This document shows, one piece after another, positions 1 to 9,054 of a stretch of DNA of 64,000 nt. Position 1 is the first letter of the stretch, and each line of letters opens with the position of its first letter. The stretch spans positions 41,472 to 105,471 of the forward strand of contig JAFSYY010000054.1 of assembly GCA_017455845.1 (NCBI GenBank), written 5' to 3'. The notes beneath the pieces were generated by a model. The model was not told the DNA's origin and made no database searches. It saw nothing but the letters and a program-made list of their open reading frames with translations. Made by a program: the position numbers and the translations under genes. Source of the DNA: Prevotella sp. (GTDB lineage Bacteria > Bacteroidota > Bacteroidia > Bacteroidales > Bacteroidaceae).

Positions 1-3000
1 ACCGACAACCAAGTGGAGACCGTCACCTACGACTCCTACGCTGAGAACATCATAGCCTACCGTGAAGCCGAGGACTTCCTGACGCCCGTGGTCGGCAACA
101 GCAATATCTACAACCGCTGCTCCGGCACAAGTGGCGGCTACGCCCGTAGTTATGTCGACGTGGCGACAAGCCTGCCATCTGGTGCCTATAAGATTACTGC
201 CGGCTCGTATGCCAACACCAGCACATCGTTTACCTTCCGCGCCGGCAACAACGACGTGTTCACTCAGACAGGCAACGGGATGTGGCAGGAGGTCACCAGC
301 AGCACCTTCCAGGTGGCCGACGGACAGACCATACAGGTCATCGGCGGCAGCAACAACTATGCCCTCGACTATGTGTATGTGCAGGCGGTCTTTGCATACG
401 CTACGGCAAGCAGCAACCGGACATACGGACAGACGAAAAAACCGTCACTCATCAATCCCGCCAATGCTGCCGTCACCTATTCATCGGATAATGTGGCCGT
501 GGCGACGGTCAACGCCAACGGCGGCATCACCTTTGTGCGCAACGGCACCGCCACCATCACCGCCCGCGCCACCATCGATGGGGTGGAATATACCTCCACA
601 CACACCGTCTATGTCACCGGCCAGAGCACCAACACCTCTGCCATCGTCTACGACAGCAGCACCAAGACCGACAGTTACGGTGTGGGTGCCTATACTTCGG
701 GCGACGACCGTTACCTGAACGAAGAGATCGACGGCACGTCCATCAGTATTGGCTACGGCAGCACCTCGGAGACACAGATGGCATTAGGCAACTCTATAGC
801 CCGCTGCTATGACGGCGACGGCAACATGTATGCCACGCTGAGCGGCACTGACGGCAAGGACGGTGCTCCATACAAGGGCACCTACTATGTCTTCAAGCCC
901 AAGAAGGGCTATAACGGCAAACTGACCGTTGGCGGCAGAATTGCCAATGCCGACGGCAGCAACACACCGAGGGGACTCATTCGACTGGCCGATGCCGACG
1001 GCAACGTGCTTGAGAAGAAATCGCTGGATACCGACTACACCTCCATCACCTTCAACACCCTGCTCATGGGCGGCAGCACCTACTATGTCTACGCCGAGAC
1101 CACAGCCATGCGCAAGAGCGGCTCCAGCACCGGCAATATCGACTATGCCGACAACGACGTCTACTCCACCTTCCAACTGACAAACTTCTCATTCGCCCAG
1201 ATGGAGGGCACCACCGTCAACCTCATCGACCAGTCGCTGCTGCTCTTCCCTAACAACAATGCCAACAGCAACCGCCTGGACCGCACCATCCCCGGATTCG
1301 ACATCACCTTCGGCGGTGGCGACGGTGCCAAGTATCAGAACAACGGCACGTTTATCTTCAGGAACAAGGGTGCCAACAGCGAGACCGAGAACGGCAGCAT
1401 CACCATCAGCCCGCGTGTCAAGGCCGGCACGGGCAGTGTCTCGGACGTAATCATAACAAGCGTGACGCTGAACACCGGCAGCGAAGCCATCGGCTTACCT
1501 TCCGTTTATATCAACGGCGTGGACAAGGGCGCAGTGACGGCCAACAGTACGCTCGTCTATAATAATCTGACTGGTAATACGCTGACCATTAAACTTAAGG
1601 GAACCGGTACAAGCAACAGCATCTATTTCCTGCTCAACTCCATCACCTTCAACTATACGCTCAACGGCAGCGTGGAACTCGACGATACGAAAGGCAACGT
1701 CGACCTGCGTTTCTCCAACTACGTCTACGGCCACACCGGCGAGACGGCTGAGTGCGACCTCTACTTCGACTCTCCCGTAGCCTTCTACGGCGATGTCTCG
1801 TTCTGGGGCGACAACTGGACGTTCAGCCAGGCTACCACAGGCGAGGCGGTGAAGACGAAGGTGGGCGAAAAGACACACTTCTACTACAATAACGGCAGCG
1901 GCAATGGCCCTTACAGGGTGAACATCGGCGAGGGTGTGTGCCACCTGTACGCCTCGTTTGCCGAGACCGACTATTTTGCGGCAGCATACGCTTCCACCCG
2001 TCTTTACAGTTACGACTATGTAGAGGAGCCTGCCCTGACACTGTCCCCTGGCGAGTCGTACACCGTACCGGCGGCCAGCGGCCTGAACTTCGCGCTGACA
2101 GCCACCGGCGGCGGCACCATCACCCTGACGAACACCACCGAGACTGCCGTCACCGCCGACGGCACTGAGTTGCAGACCACGGCGACGGGCACCTATGTCG
2201 TCATCACCAACAGCGGCAACGACCCCGTTACCATCACTCGCATCGAGGTGAGGCGGCAGGAGCCGGAACTCAACTACAACTATACTGGCGGTCAGGGCGA
2301 CGAGGGGAATGTGTTTTTCCCTGGTGACCACACGCTGCCTTCGGCTTTCACCGTAAAAGAAGGTAACACCGACATCTCCGACCACTACGAATCATCGGGC
2401 ACCTACGAGATTCTGAGGGGTGTGGAAGGCGTGACTATCAACACTTCGACAGGCGAGGTCGCCGTGGGCACCAATGCCGAACAGGGATGGCTCGAAGTGC
2501 AGTTGACCGTCAATCCCAAGGATGCCTACAAGGACCTCTACGGCCCTGTGAGCAAGACCGTCCGCCTGACGGTAGTAAACGGCTACTGGGACTTCCGCAC
2601 CTACAAGAACAGCGACCACAACAACCTGAACGGCAGTGACGGCTGGAGTGCCAACAACTACAACCAGGCCCGCGACACCGAGTTCATGGAGGAGTTTATC
2701 CTCCGCAACGGCGAGCCGCTGATGCAGGCCATCGGTCTGGAGTCGCAGTACAAGATGCGCCTCACATGGGCGAAGAACAACGGCGACGGCCGCCTGCACC
2801 TCTTCGGCAAGGGCAGCAACGCGCAGAACCGCGCCCGCTACGACCGTGGCGGAATCCTGCGCGTGCCAGTGAAGAAGGGCATGATGATAGAGATCAACGC
2901 CTACAGCAACGGACAGCGGTCGGACATGAACCTCGACGGCTGTAACGACCTGACCAACGCAGCCGTCACGACGTTCTATGTCGACGAATATGCCGCTTCG

Positions 3001-6000
3001 CAGTACTTCATCGCCAGCCGCGACGGCTACATCGACATCATCAACCCCTCGTCTAACCTCGACCTCTACATCAACTACATCCGGCTCACGTCGGAGATGG
3101 TGTTCTACTACGGCAATGAGACCTATACCGAACCGGGCGGCACATTCAACAACTACGTCGTCAACCAGGGCGAGACCACACTCAGTTACACCTATACCAA
3201 CACCACCTCTGGCAACATCTGCGAAAGCATCGCTGCCGACGGCACGGTGACGCAGCGCGAGGGTGCCTACGGCAGTTACGAGGTGACGGTGACAGGTAGC
3301 GGCACAGGACTGCTGGCCGGAAAGACGGGAACATATACCGTCCATACCGTTGGATTCAGTGTCGTGAGTCCGGTGACGAAGCAGATAGATGCCTCGCTGA
3401 AGACCACGTTCACGCCCAAAGACGACATCACCATCACCAATAGCAGCGGTCTCGACAACGATGCCCTGAAAAACAAGGTGACCTACACCTTCATGAGCAT
3501 GACGGCCTCCGTGGCTTACTTCGACGGCGACGACCTCATCATCGAGGGCATCGGCGACGTGGTGCTGCAGGCCCGCCTTGGTGCCATCACCAAGACCATG
3601 GCTTACCGCGTCATCGGTGCCTCGCTCAACGACGAAGCGCCAGTCATCACCAACACGCAGGGCAGTTATACCGTCGTCATCCGAGGCGGTGACGCCAACA
3701 GTTTCAGTTTCGACACAGCAAGAATGACTGCCGGCATACTGGGCGACCTGAAGGGCACCACCCCCACCTACGCCCGGAACGGCAACACGCTGACCATTTC
3801 AGACCTGCCCAGCGGTAAGGGCGGCACCATCCCCATCTATGCCAGTTGCACCTACGGCGGAGCAGCAGTGACGATGGAGGGCGTGCTCACCGTGGCCTAC
3901 AGCAGTCATGTGTGGAATTTCGAGAGCGACCTTATCCCAAAACTGGCCAACTGGACACCTAAGGATGTCGGCACCTGGAGTGATGCCTGCACCTTCGAGG
4001 AGCCTGTCGACGCCTCGGCCAGCAACACCGACACCAAGGACTGGTGCTTCGTGCGAAAGATGGGCGTCACACACCCAGAGTCGTCCATCATCTACTACTA
4101 CAACCACTCGGTCATCGGCACCAACGCCCTCGTCATCCCTGAGACACAGGGTCTCTACCTGCGCACCACACAGAGCGGCAAGCAACTGGGTATAGAGATG
4201 GACAACGAGCGTGTCAACAACGTGGGCGTGCCGAAACTGACCAACGGCAACTATGCTGCTCGCAACCTGATGATTCTGCGTGGCGGACAGGTAATCATCC
4301 CGAAGGTGAAGCCCGGCCAGTGGATAGAGGTGCGCTGGACCCGTCACCAGGACGATATGGCCGAGCGCCTGTCGATGCAGAACCTGTGCGATGTCAACGG
4401 CAAATACATCAGCGAAATCTACAAGATAGGCAACTGCTTCTACAACATCCCCGGGCAGACCAGCACGTATATGTTCCAGGTTAACCCCGATGCCACACCC
4501 GACGAACTGGATGCCGACGGCCGACTGGATGCCGTCTTCGAGGTGGCCGACAACATCTACATCAGCATCCAGCAAATCGAACTGCACGAACCAGGCTGGC
4601 AGTACAACTCGTCGATGGCACAGCAACTGAAGGGAACCATCGACGGCGCTGAAGAAGTGGTTGACGTGAGCCACCAGTACCTCACCGACGGCAACAGCCA
4701 TACCATCGAATTCATGGCCAAAGACTCGCAGAACGCACCCAACGCCCCGCAGATATGGACTATCTCCCTGGAGGGAAACCTCACGGCAGCCACGGGAGCC
4801 AGCAAGAGCGACGGCGGCAATGCCACGGCATCGCTCACCTATAAGGACGGATGGGGGAAGGCCTACGTCACCCTGACCAGTTATTCGCAGAACATGAAGT
4901 ATGTGGCCAACCAGAACACGTGGGTCATCACCATCGGCGCACGACCACAGCAGACCTACCCCTACACCTGGGACTTCAGCAAGTATTTCGACACCACGAA
5001 AGCCAGCGTCGGCGGTTCACCCGACGACCACTACGTGGAAGACCTATACTACAGCGACGCGACCGTAGCCGACAAGGCTAAAGATGTAACCAACCTTATC
5101 ACCAACCCCACGATTGATGGCAATGCAAATGGCTGGACCATCAGCAGAAGCAACGGTAACGGCCCCATGAAACCATCGAACGATGCACTGGAGTTCTGGG
5201 CATGGAACGAACCGCCACACACAGGTGCCTCGTTCGACTACTATCAGGAACTCACTGTGCCCAACGGCTACTATATCGTCAGTGCCGACATGTATAACTC
5301 GCTCAACGGCGAGGAAGGCGCCATCTTCGCACCCTCCGTCTGCCTCTACACCAACAATGGTAACTTCGATGAACGCAGGCAGGTTGATGTCGAGGGCACC
5401 GACTTCAATACCTACTCCACCCCTGCCATTAAGGTGACCGACGGCACCCTGCGCATCGGCGTGAAGAACTTCAGCGGAATTCAGGCCCGCTGGGTCGTGG
5501 CCGACAACTTCCGCCTCACCCGCATTGAATATGACACAGAGTCGACACGTGCCCACGAACTGCGCCGAGATGTAGATACTTGGACGGAGAGCGGCAACAA
5601 CGAACAACTGAATACCAATGGCTACGACTCACGCAAATACTGGTCGTACTATGTCGACGGTGCCCAACTGGCCAGCCACTCACTCGGCATCCTGCCTGAG
5701 ACCGAGGGCCTTGGCTTCCGCCTCGCCGACAAGGCCACCTCCACCCTCACCCTCGACATGCAGAACACCGTTGACGCATCTCTCACTTCTCACCTCTTAT
5801 CTCTCACCTCTCAGACCTTCCCCTACACCTGGCGCAACGGCCGCCTCGCCATCACCGGTGGTACGAGCATCACCATGCCATCACCTGGCAACGGTTACGA
5901 CGACTATTATATATATATAAGGTGTAACGTCAAACCAGCAAATGTATCCAATGCCGAGGAGATGACCGATGACGTGGACAGCGACAACGACCAGTACAAA

Positions 6001-6891
6001 TACCATTTCACCGCAGATGCCGATGCCGTCATCACCTTCAGCGGCGATGCCGAGGTCTACCAGATTGGCGTGACGAACATCCTGAAGACCATGCATGTGG
6101 TGGGCGGCGTGGCCTGGGCCACCGAAAGCCGTAACCACGCGATAGACCACGCCCTGACCGGCCATCTCACCGTGAACGATGCCAATGCCTACACCGTGAC
6201 CTACGACAGTTACGACATGGAGACGGCCACCGTCGCTCTGAAACCCATAGACCAGGACGGCTATGTGCCAGCAGAGCGCGGCCTTGTGCTGAGACAGGAG
6301 AGCACCGTTCCTGTCAGCGACACCTATCAAGTACCCCTCTTCTATCCTGCAGTCACCACCGCAGAGACGACCACGCCAACGGCCTTCGGCAACGACAACC
6401 TGATGAAGGAACGGGTTGGCGGCGGTCGCTTCTACATAGAGAACGACGGCACCTACACTAAGTTCATCCTTACCAACGTGCACTGGAAATACACCGTCAC
6501 CACCGTGCCCGACGCTTCTCCATCGGAAACCGGCCAATGGTCAGCCATCACCTACGCCGATGCTGCCGGCTTCTACCGTCTGCACATTTGGGGTGACGAC
6601 CGCGACGTGATGCCTGTCAACTCTGCCTACCTCTGCGTGCCTTCCGACCAACTGCCCACAGCCCTATGGAGCACCTTCCCGCCATCATCGTCACGCCAAG
6701 CCTCTATCGGCATACGCGACACCAACGGCATTGATGACCTTCAATCCCAGGACAAGGACAATGACCCGTCAGTCAATGATCAATGGCCAAAGAATACTCA
6801 ATGGTACAACATCGACGGTACAAGGCTACCCGCCAAACCTCAGAAACCCGGATTCTATATCTTTGGCGGCCGGAAAGTAATTATAAGATAA
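1..6891 (+). CDS. Giant secreted modular protein with Ig-like domains, 5' end outside window
   Basis: The frame is open from base 1, so the N-terminus lies upstream; about 2,296 residues are visible. Residues 138-205 look like a bacterial Ig-like (Big_2) domain (NPANAAVTYSSDNVAVATV, then NGTATITARA). Three later modules begin with W-D/N-F (near residues 863, 1305 and 1657), and each continues into a beta-rich segment with a GL-[YG]-[LF]-R strand, so they look like repeated carbohydrate-binding-like or adhesion modules. The last residues (YNIDGTRLP... GFYIFGGRKVIIR) match the C-terminal motif common on secreted Prevotella proteins, which suggests export through the outer membrane and surface attachment; that is inference. 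Composition is Thr/Asn/Gly/Asp rich, as in cell-surface proteins. A short CTCACCTCT-type repeat tract is in frame near base 5780. The ligand or substrate cannot be told from sequence, and no catalytic motif was recognised. Confidence 0.8.
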   Translation, partial: TDNQVETVTYDSYAENIIAYREAEDFLTPVVGNSNIYNRCSGTSGGYARSYVDVATSLPSGAYKITAGSYANTSTSFTFRAGNNDVFTQTGNGMWQEVTSSTFQVADGQTIQVIGGSNNYALDYVYVQAVFAYATASSNRTYGQTKKPSLINPANAAVTYSSDNVAVATVNANGGITFVRNGTATITARATIDGVEYTSTHTVYVTGQSTNTSAIVYDSSTKTDSYGVGAYTSGDDRYLNEEIDGTSISIGYGSTSETQMALGNSIARCYDGDGNMYATLSGTDGKDGAPYKGTYYVFKPKKGYNGKLTVGGRIANADGSNTPRGLIRLADADGNVLEKKSLDTDYTSITFNTLLMGGSTYYVYAETTAMRKSGSSTGNIDYADNDVYSTFQLTNFSFAQMEGTTVNLIDQSLLLFPNNNANSNRLDRTIPGFDITFGGGDGAKYQNNGTFIFRNKGANSETENGSITISPRVKAGTGSVSDVIITSVTLNTGSEAIGLPSVYINGVDKGAVTANSTLVYNNLTGNTLTIKLKGTGTSNSIYFLLNSITFNYTLNGSVELDDTKGNVDLRFSNYVYGHTGETAECDLYFDSPVAFYGDVSFWGDNWTFSQATTGEAVKTKVGEKTHFYYNNGSGNGPYRVNIGEGVCHLYASFAETDYFAAAYASTRLYSYDYVEEPALTLSPGESYTVPAASGLNFALTATGGGTITLTNTTETAVTADGTELQTTATGTYVVITNSGNDPVTITRIEVRRQEPELNYNYTGGQGDEGNVFFPGDHTLPSAFTVKEGNTDISDHYESSGTYEILRGVEGVTINTSTGEVAVGTNAEQGWLEVQLTVNPKDAYKDLYGPVSKTVRLTVVNGYWDFRTYKNSDHNNLNGSDGWSANNYNQARDTEFMEEFILRNGEPLMQAIGLESQYKMRLTWAKNNGDGRLHLFGKGSNAQNRARYDRGGILRVPVKKGMMIEINAYSNGQRSDMNLDGCNDLTNAAVTTFYVDEYAASQYFIASRDGYIDIINPSSNLDLYINYIRLTSEMVFYYGNETYTEPGGTFNNYVVNQGETTLSYTYTNTTSGNICESIAADGTVTQREGAYGSYEVTVTGSGTGLLAGKTGTYTVHTVGFSVVSPVTKQIDASLKTTFTPKDDITITNSSGLDNDALKNKVTYTFMSMTASVAYFDGDDLIIEGIGDVVLQARLGAITKTMAYRVIGASLNDEAPVITNTQGSYTVVIRGGDANSFSFDTARMTAGILGDLKGTTPTYARNGNTLTISDLPSGKGGTIPIYASCTYGGAAVTMEGVLTVAYSSHVWNFESDLIPKLANWTPKDVGTWSDACTFEEPVDASASNTDTKDWCFVRKMGVTHPESSIIYYYNHSVIGTNALVIPETQGLYLRTTQSGKQLGIEMDNERVNNVGVPKLTNGNYAARNLMILRGGQVIIPKVKPGQWIEVRWTRHQDDMAERLSMQNLCDVNGKYISEIYKIGNCFYNIPGQTSTYMFQVNPDATPDELDADGRLDAVFEVADNIYISIQQIELHEPGWQYNSSMAQQLKGTIDGAEEVVDVSHQYLTDGNSHTIEFMAKDSQNAPNAPQIWTISLEGNLTAATGASKSDGGNATASLTYKDGWGKAYVTLTSYSQNMKYVANQNTWVITIGARPQQTYPYTWDFSKYFDTTKASVGGSPDDHYVEDLYYSDATVADKAKDVTNLITNPTIDGNANGWTISRSNGNGPMKPSNDALEFWAWNEPPHTGASFDYYQELTVPNGYYIVSADMYNSLNGEEGAIFAPSVCLYTNNGNFDERRQVDVEGTDFNTYSTPAIKVTDGTLRIGVKNFSGIQARWVVADNFRLTRIEYDTESTRAHELRRDVDTWTESGNNEQLNTNGYDSRKYWSYYVDGAQLASHSLGILPETEGLGFRLADKATSTLTLDMQNTVDASLTSHLLSLTSQTFPYTWRNGRLAITGGTSITMPSPGNGYDDYYIYIRCNVKPANVSNAEEMTDDVDSDNDQYKYHFTADADAVITFSGDAEVYQIGVTNILKTMHVVGGVAWATESRNHAIDHALTGHLTVNDANAYTVTYDSYDMETATVALKPIDQDGYVPAERGLVLRQESTVPVSDTYQVPLFYPAVTTAETTTPTAFGNDNLMKERVGGGRFYIENDGTYTKFILTNVHWKYTVTTVPDASPSETGQWSAITYADAAGFYRLHIWGDDRDVMPVNSAYLCVPSDQLPTALWSTFPPSSSRQASIGIRDTNGIDDLQSQDKDNDPSVNDQWPKNTQWYNIDGTRLPAKPQKPGFYIFGGRKVIIR
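5779..5817 (+). repeat. In-frame CTCACCTCT-type microrepeat in the giant protein
   Basis: Degenerate repeats of TCTCAC/CTCACC lie in frame and encode Ser/Leu/Thr-rich residues (SLTSHLLSLTSQT). The same type of tract occurs inside the GH13 gene near 9790 and in intergenic gaps. Confidence 0.6.
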
Positions 6892-6980
6892 CAGCACATG
6901 CAAATCTTGAATAAGAAGATAAGTTAAAGAGTAAAATATAGTTAAATCGGTAGAAGAATATAAAAATAGTCCGTGAAAAA

Positions 6981-7012
6981 TTTGGATTTCAGAAAAATAA
7001 GTGTTATCTTTG
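6981..7012 (+). promoter_or_regulatory. Bacteroidota-type promoter for the patatin gene
   Basis: TTTG at 6981-6984 and TATCTTTG at 7005-7012 are separated by 20 bp, matching the primary sigma consensus of this phylum. Transcription would start near 7019, giving a leader of about 100 nt. Confidence 0.75.
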
Positions 7013-7067
7013 CACCGATAACTAGTAATTTTAATCTATATTTATCATTTTCCAAAGTTTTTGAAGA

Positions 7068-7095
7068 GGGAACCCGTTCGCGAGAATCGGTTCCC
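7068..7095 (+). promoter_or_regulatory. Leader hairpin upstream of the patatin gene
   Basis: GGGAACC (7068-7074) pairs with GGTTCCC (7089-7095), with an inner TTC/GAA pairing around a GCGA loop. TGTTTTGT follows. It lies inside the predicted 5' leader, 25 nt before the start codon. It could be an attenuator-type terminator or a stabilising leader structure. There is no leader peptide ATG in front of it. Confidence 0.5.
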
Positions 7096-7120
7096 TGTTT
7101 TGTAAAGATAACGAAGAACA

Positions 7121-7975
7121 ATGAACTTGATTAGTCGTGAAACAGGGCTAGTGCTTGAGGGCGGCGGCATGCGCGGGGTGTTTACCAGCGGTGTGCTGGA
7201 TGCCTTCATGAAGTGTGAACTGTATTTTCCTTACGTGGTAGCGGTATCGGCAGGCGCTTGCAACGGACTGTCATATATGAGCCGTCAGCCGCGACGGGCT
7301 CGTTTCTCGAATATCGACATGCTGCGCAAGTATGGCTACATCTCACTGAAACATCTGCTGGTAAAAGGCAGCATCTTCGACCCTAACATCCTATACGAGC
7401 GATTCCCTGCTGAGATTGTGCCTTTCGACTATGAGACTTACAGCCATAATCCGGCTTTGTTCGAGATGGTGACTACAAACTGTCTGACGGGCGAAGCCGA
7501 GTATCTGAGTGAAAAACACGACAAACGCCGTCTTACGGCCATTGCCAAGGCCAGCAGTTCTCTTCCCTACGTGGCTCAGATAACGATGGTCGACGGTGTG
7601 CCGATGCTTGACGGGGGGATTGTAGACAGTATTCCCGTGCTGCGTGCCACAAGCCAGGGTTATCCATTCAACGTAGTGGTGATGACACGCAACAAGGGGT
7701 TCCGTTCTACTGAGCACGACATCAATATACCTTCTTTCATATATAGCGAATATCCCCTTCTTCGTGAGGCCCTTAGTCATAGGGTGGAGGCCTATAATGC
7801 CCAACTCGAAATGGTGGAGTGTATGGAACGCTGGGGAGAAATCGTGGTTATTCGTCCACAATGGAAAATGGAGGTTGGACGCACGTGCAGTGATGTGGAA
7901 AAATTGGAGAGGCTCTATGAGGAAGGCTTACAGGAGGGGCTAAAGTTCTGTAAAGATATGGGCATTATCACTTGA
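7121..7975 (+). CDS. Patatin-like phospholipase (YjjU/RssA-like)
   Basis: A 284-residue serine acyl hydrolase of the patatin family, expected to cleave acyl esters of phospholipids with a Ser-Asp dyad. Visible motifs are the oxyanion loop GGGMRG (residues 14-19), the nucleophile elbow AVSAGA (near residue 43, with Ala in place of the usual first Gly of GxSxG), and the dyad Asp in LDGGIVDSIPV (near residue 165). There is no signal peptide, so it should be cytoplasmic. Length fits the bacterial YjjU-type proteins. It has its own promoter and a hairpin in its leader. The start ATG is the first in the leader. The substrate is unknown; the family assignment is firm. Confidence 0.88.
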   Translation: MNLISRETGLVLEGGGMRGVFTSGVLDAFMKCELYFPYVVAVSAGACNGLSYMSRQPRRARFSNIDMLRKYGYISLKHLLVKGSIFDPNILYERFPAEIVPFDYETYSHNPALFEMVTTNCLTGEAEYLSEKHDKRRLTAIAKASSSLPYVAQITMVDGVPMLDGGIVDSIPVLRATSQGYPFNVVVMTRNKGFRSTEHDINIPSFIYSEYPLLREALSHRVEAYNAQLEMVECMERWGEIVVIRPQWKMEVGRTCSDVEKLERLYEEGLQEGLKFCKDMGIIT

Positions 7976-8004
7976 TAAAAGATAAATAATCACTTGATAA
8001 AAGA
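7967..8004 (+). repeat. 16-bp direct repeat across the patatin stop codon
   Basis: ATCACTTGATAAAAGA occurs at 7967-7982 and again at 7989-8004, 22 bp apart. The first copy contains the stop codon, so it looks like a small local duplication. Confidence 0.7.
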
Positions 8005-8078
8005 CAATTAATCAGGCGAACAGGCATCATATCTGTTATTATTTTATTAAAAGGAATGGCTATTTAAGAAAAAAGTTG

Positions 8079-8086
8079 TACCTTTG
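8079..8086 (+). promoter_or_regulatory. -7 box for fabD
   Basis: TACCTTTG followed by CACCC matches the TAnnTTTG consensus; the -33 element is weak. The leader to fabD is about 35 nt. Confidence 0.6.
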
Positions 8087-8124
8087 CACCCGTAATAGTT
8101 ATTTATTTAAGAATAGAGAAGAAA

Positions 8125-9015
8125 ATGAAAGCATTCGTATTCCCTGGACAGGGAGCACAGTTTGTTGGTATGGGCAAGGACCTCTACGACAACAACGTCA
8201 CTGCAAAGGAACTTTTTGAGAAAGCCAATGAGATTCTGGGCTACAGAATCACGGATATTATGTTCAACGGAACGGATGATGATCTGAAACAGACGAAGGT
8301 CACTCAGCCTGCCGTGTTCCTCCATTCGGTCATCAGTGCTATTTGCATGGGTGATGCCTTCGACCCCAAGATGACGGCAGGTCACTCTCTGGGTGAGTTC
8401 TCGGCTCTTGTGGCAGCAGGTGCCTTGTCGTTCGAGGATGGTCTGCGCTTGGTCTATGCCCGTGCGATGGCCATGCAGAAGGCTTGCGAGGCAGCACCTT
8501 CGACAATGGCTGCCATCATCGGTCTGGCAGACGATAAAGTGGAGGAGATTTGCGCTACCATCAACCGCGAGGGCAACGTAGTTGTATGTGCCAATTACAA
8601 TAATCCTGGCCAGTTGGTTATCTCTGGCAATGTGGAGGCTATCAACGAGGCCTGCGAGCAGTTGAAGGCTGCCGGTGCCAAGCGTGCCCTGCCGCTGAAG
8701 GTGGGCGGTGCTTTTCATAGTCCCCTGATGCAGCCCGCCAAGGACGAACTGCAGGCCGCTATTGAGAAGACTGAGTTCAAGACACCCAAATGTCCTGTCT
8801 ATCAGAACGTGGACGGCAAGCCCCACACGGAACCTGCTGAAATCAAGGCAAACCTGATAGCCCAGTTGACCTCTTCTGTGCGTTGGACGCAGTGCGTGCA
8901 GAACATGATTGCCGATGGTGCCGACGACTTCACGGAGTGTGGTCCTGGCAAGGCTCTGCAGGGCATGATTGCCAAGATCAGCAAGGAAGTCAGTGCTCAC
9001 GGGATTGAGTTATAG
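8125..9015 (+). CDS. fabD: Malonyl-CoA:ACP transacylase
   Basis: Transfers malonyl groups from CoA to acyl carrier protein, supplying the extender unit for type II fatty acid synthesis in the cytoplasm. The protein has 296 residues, close to the usual 290-310. Visible motifs are the N-terminal FPGQGAQ, the nucleophile motif GHSLGEF (near residue 89), and the substrate-binding and catalytic His region GGAFHSPLM (near residue 195). It has its own promoter at 8079-8086. A repeat-filled spacer separates it from the downstream amylase gene, so co-transcription is possible but not shown. Assignment is secure. Confidence 0.97.
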   Translation: MKAFVFPGQGAQFVGMGKDLYDNNVTAKELFEKANEILGYRITDIMFNGTDDDLKQTKVTQPAVFLHSVISAICMGDAFDPKMTAGHSLGEFSALVAAGALSFEDGLRLVYARAMAMQKACEAAPSTMAAIIGLADDKVEEICATINREGNVVVCANYNNPGQLVISGNVEAINEACEQLKAAGAKRALPLKVGGAFHSPLMQPAKDELQAAIEKTEFKTPKCPVYQNVDGKPHTEPAEIKANLIAQLTSSVRWTQCVQNMIADGADDFTECGPGKALQGMIAKISKEVSAHGIEL

Positions 9016-9054
9016 TTCATAGTTCATAGTTCATAATTCATAGTTTATAGTTCA
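9016..9054 (+). repeat. AGTTCATA-type intergenic microrepeat
   Basis: The whole fabD-amylase spacer consists of degenerate AGTTCATA/ATTCATA units. The next gene starts directly after it with GTG. Confidence 0.7.

Noticed and set aside
784-4701. Several long minus-strand open frames opposite the giant secreted protein (for example 1495-2385, 2392-3345, 3799-4701).
   Set aside because: They are mirror frames caused by the codon bias of the plus-strand gene: Val/Asp/His-rich, no known motifs, no promoters, and they start and stop at arbitrary points.
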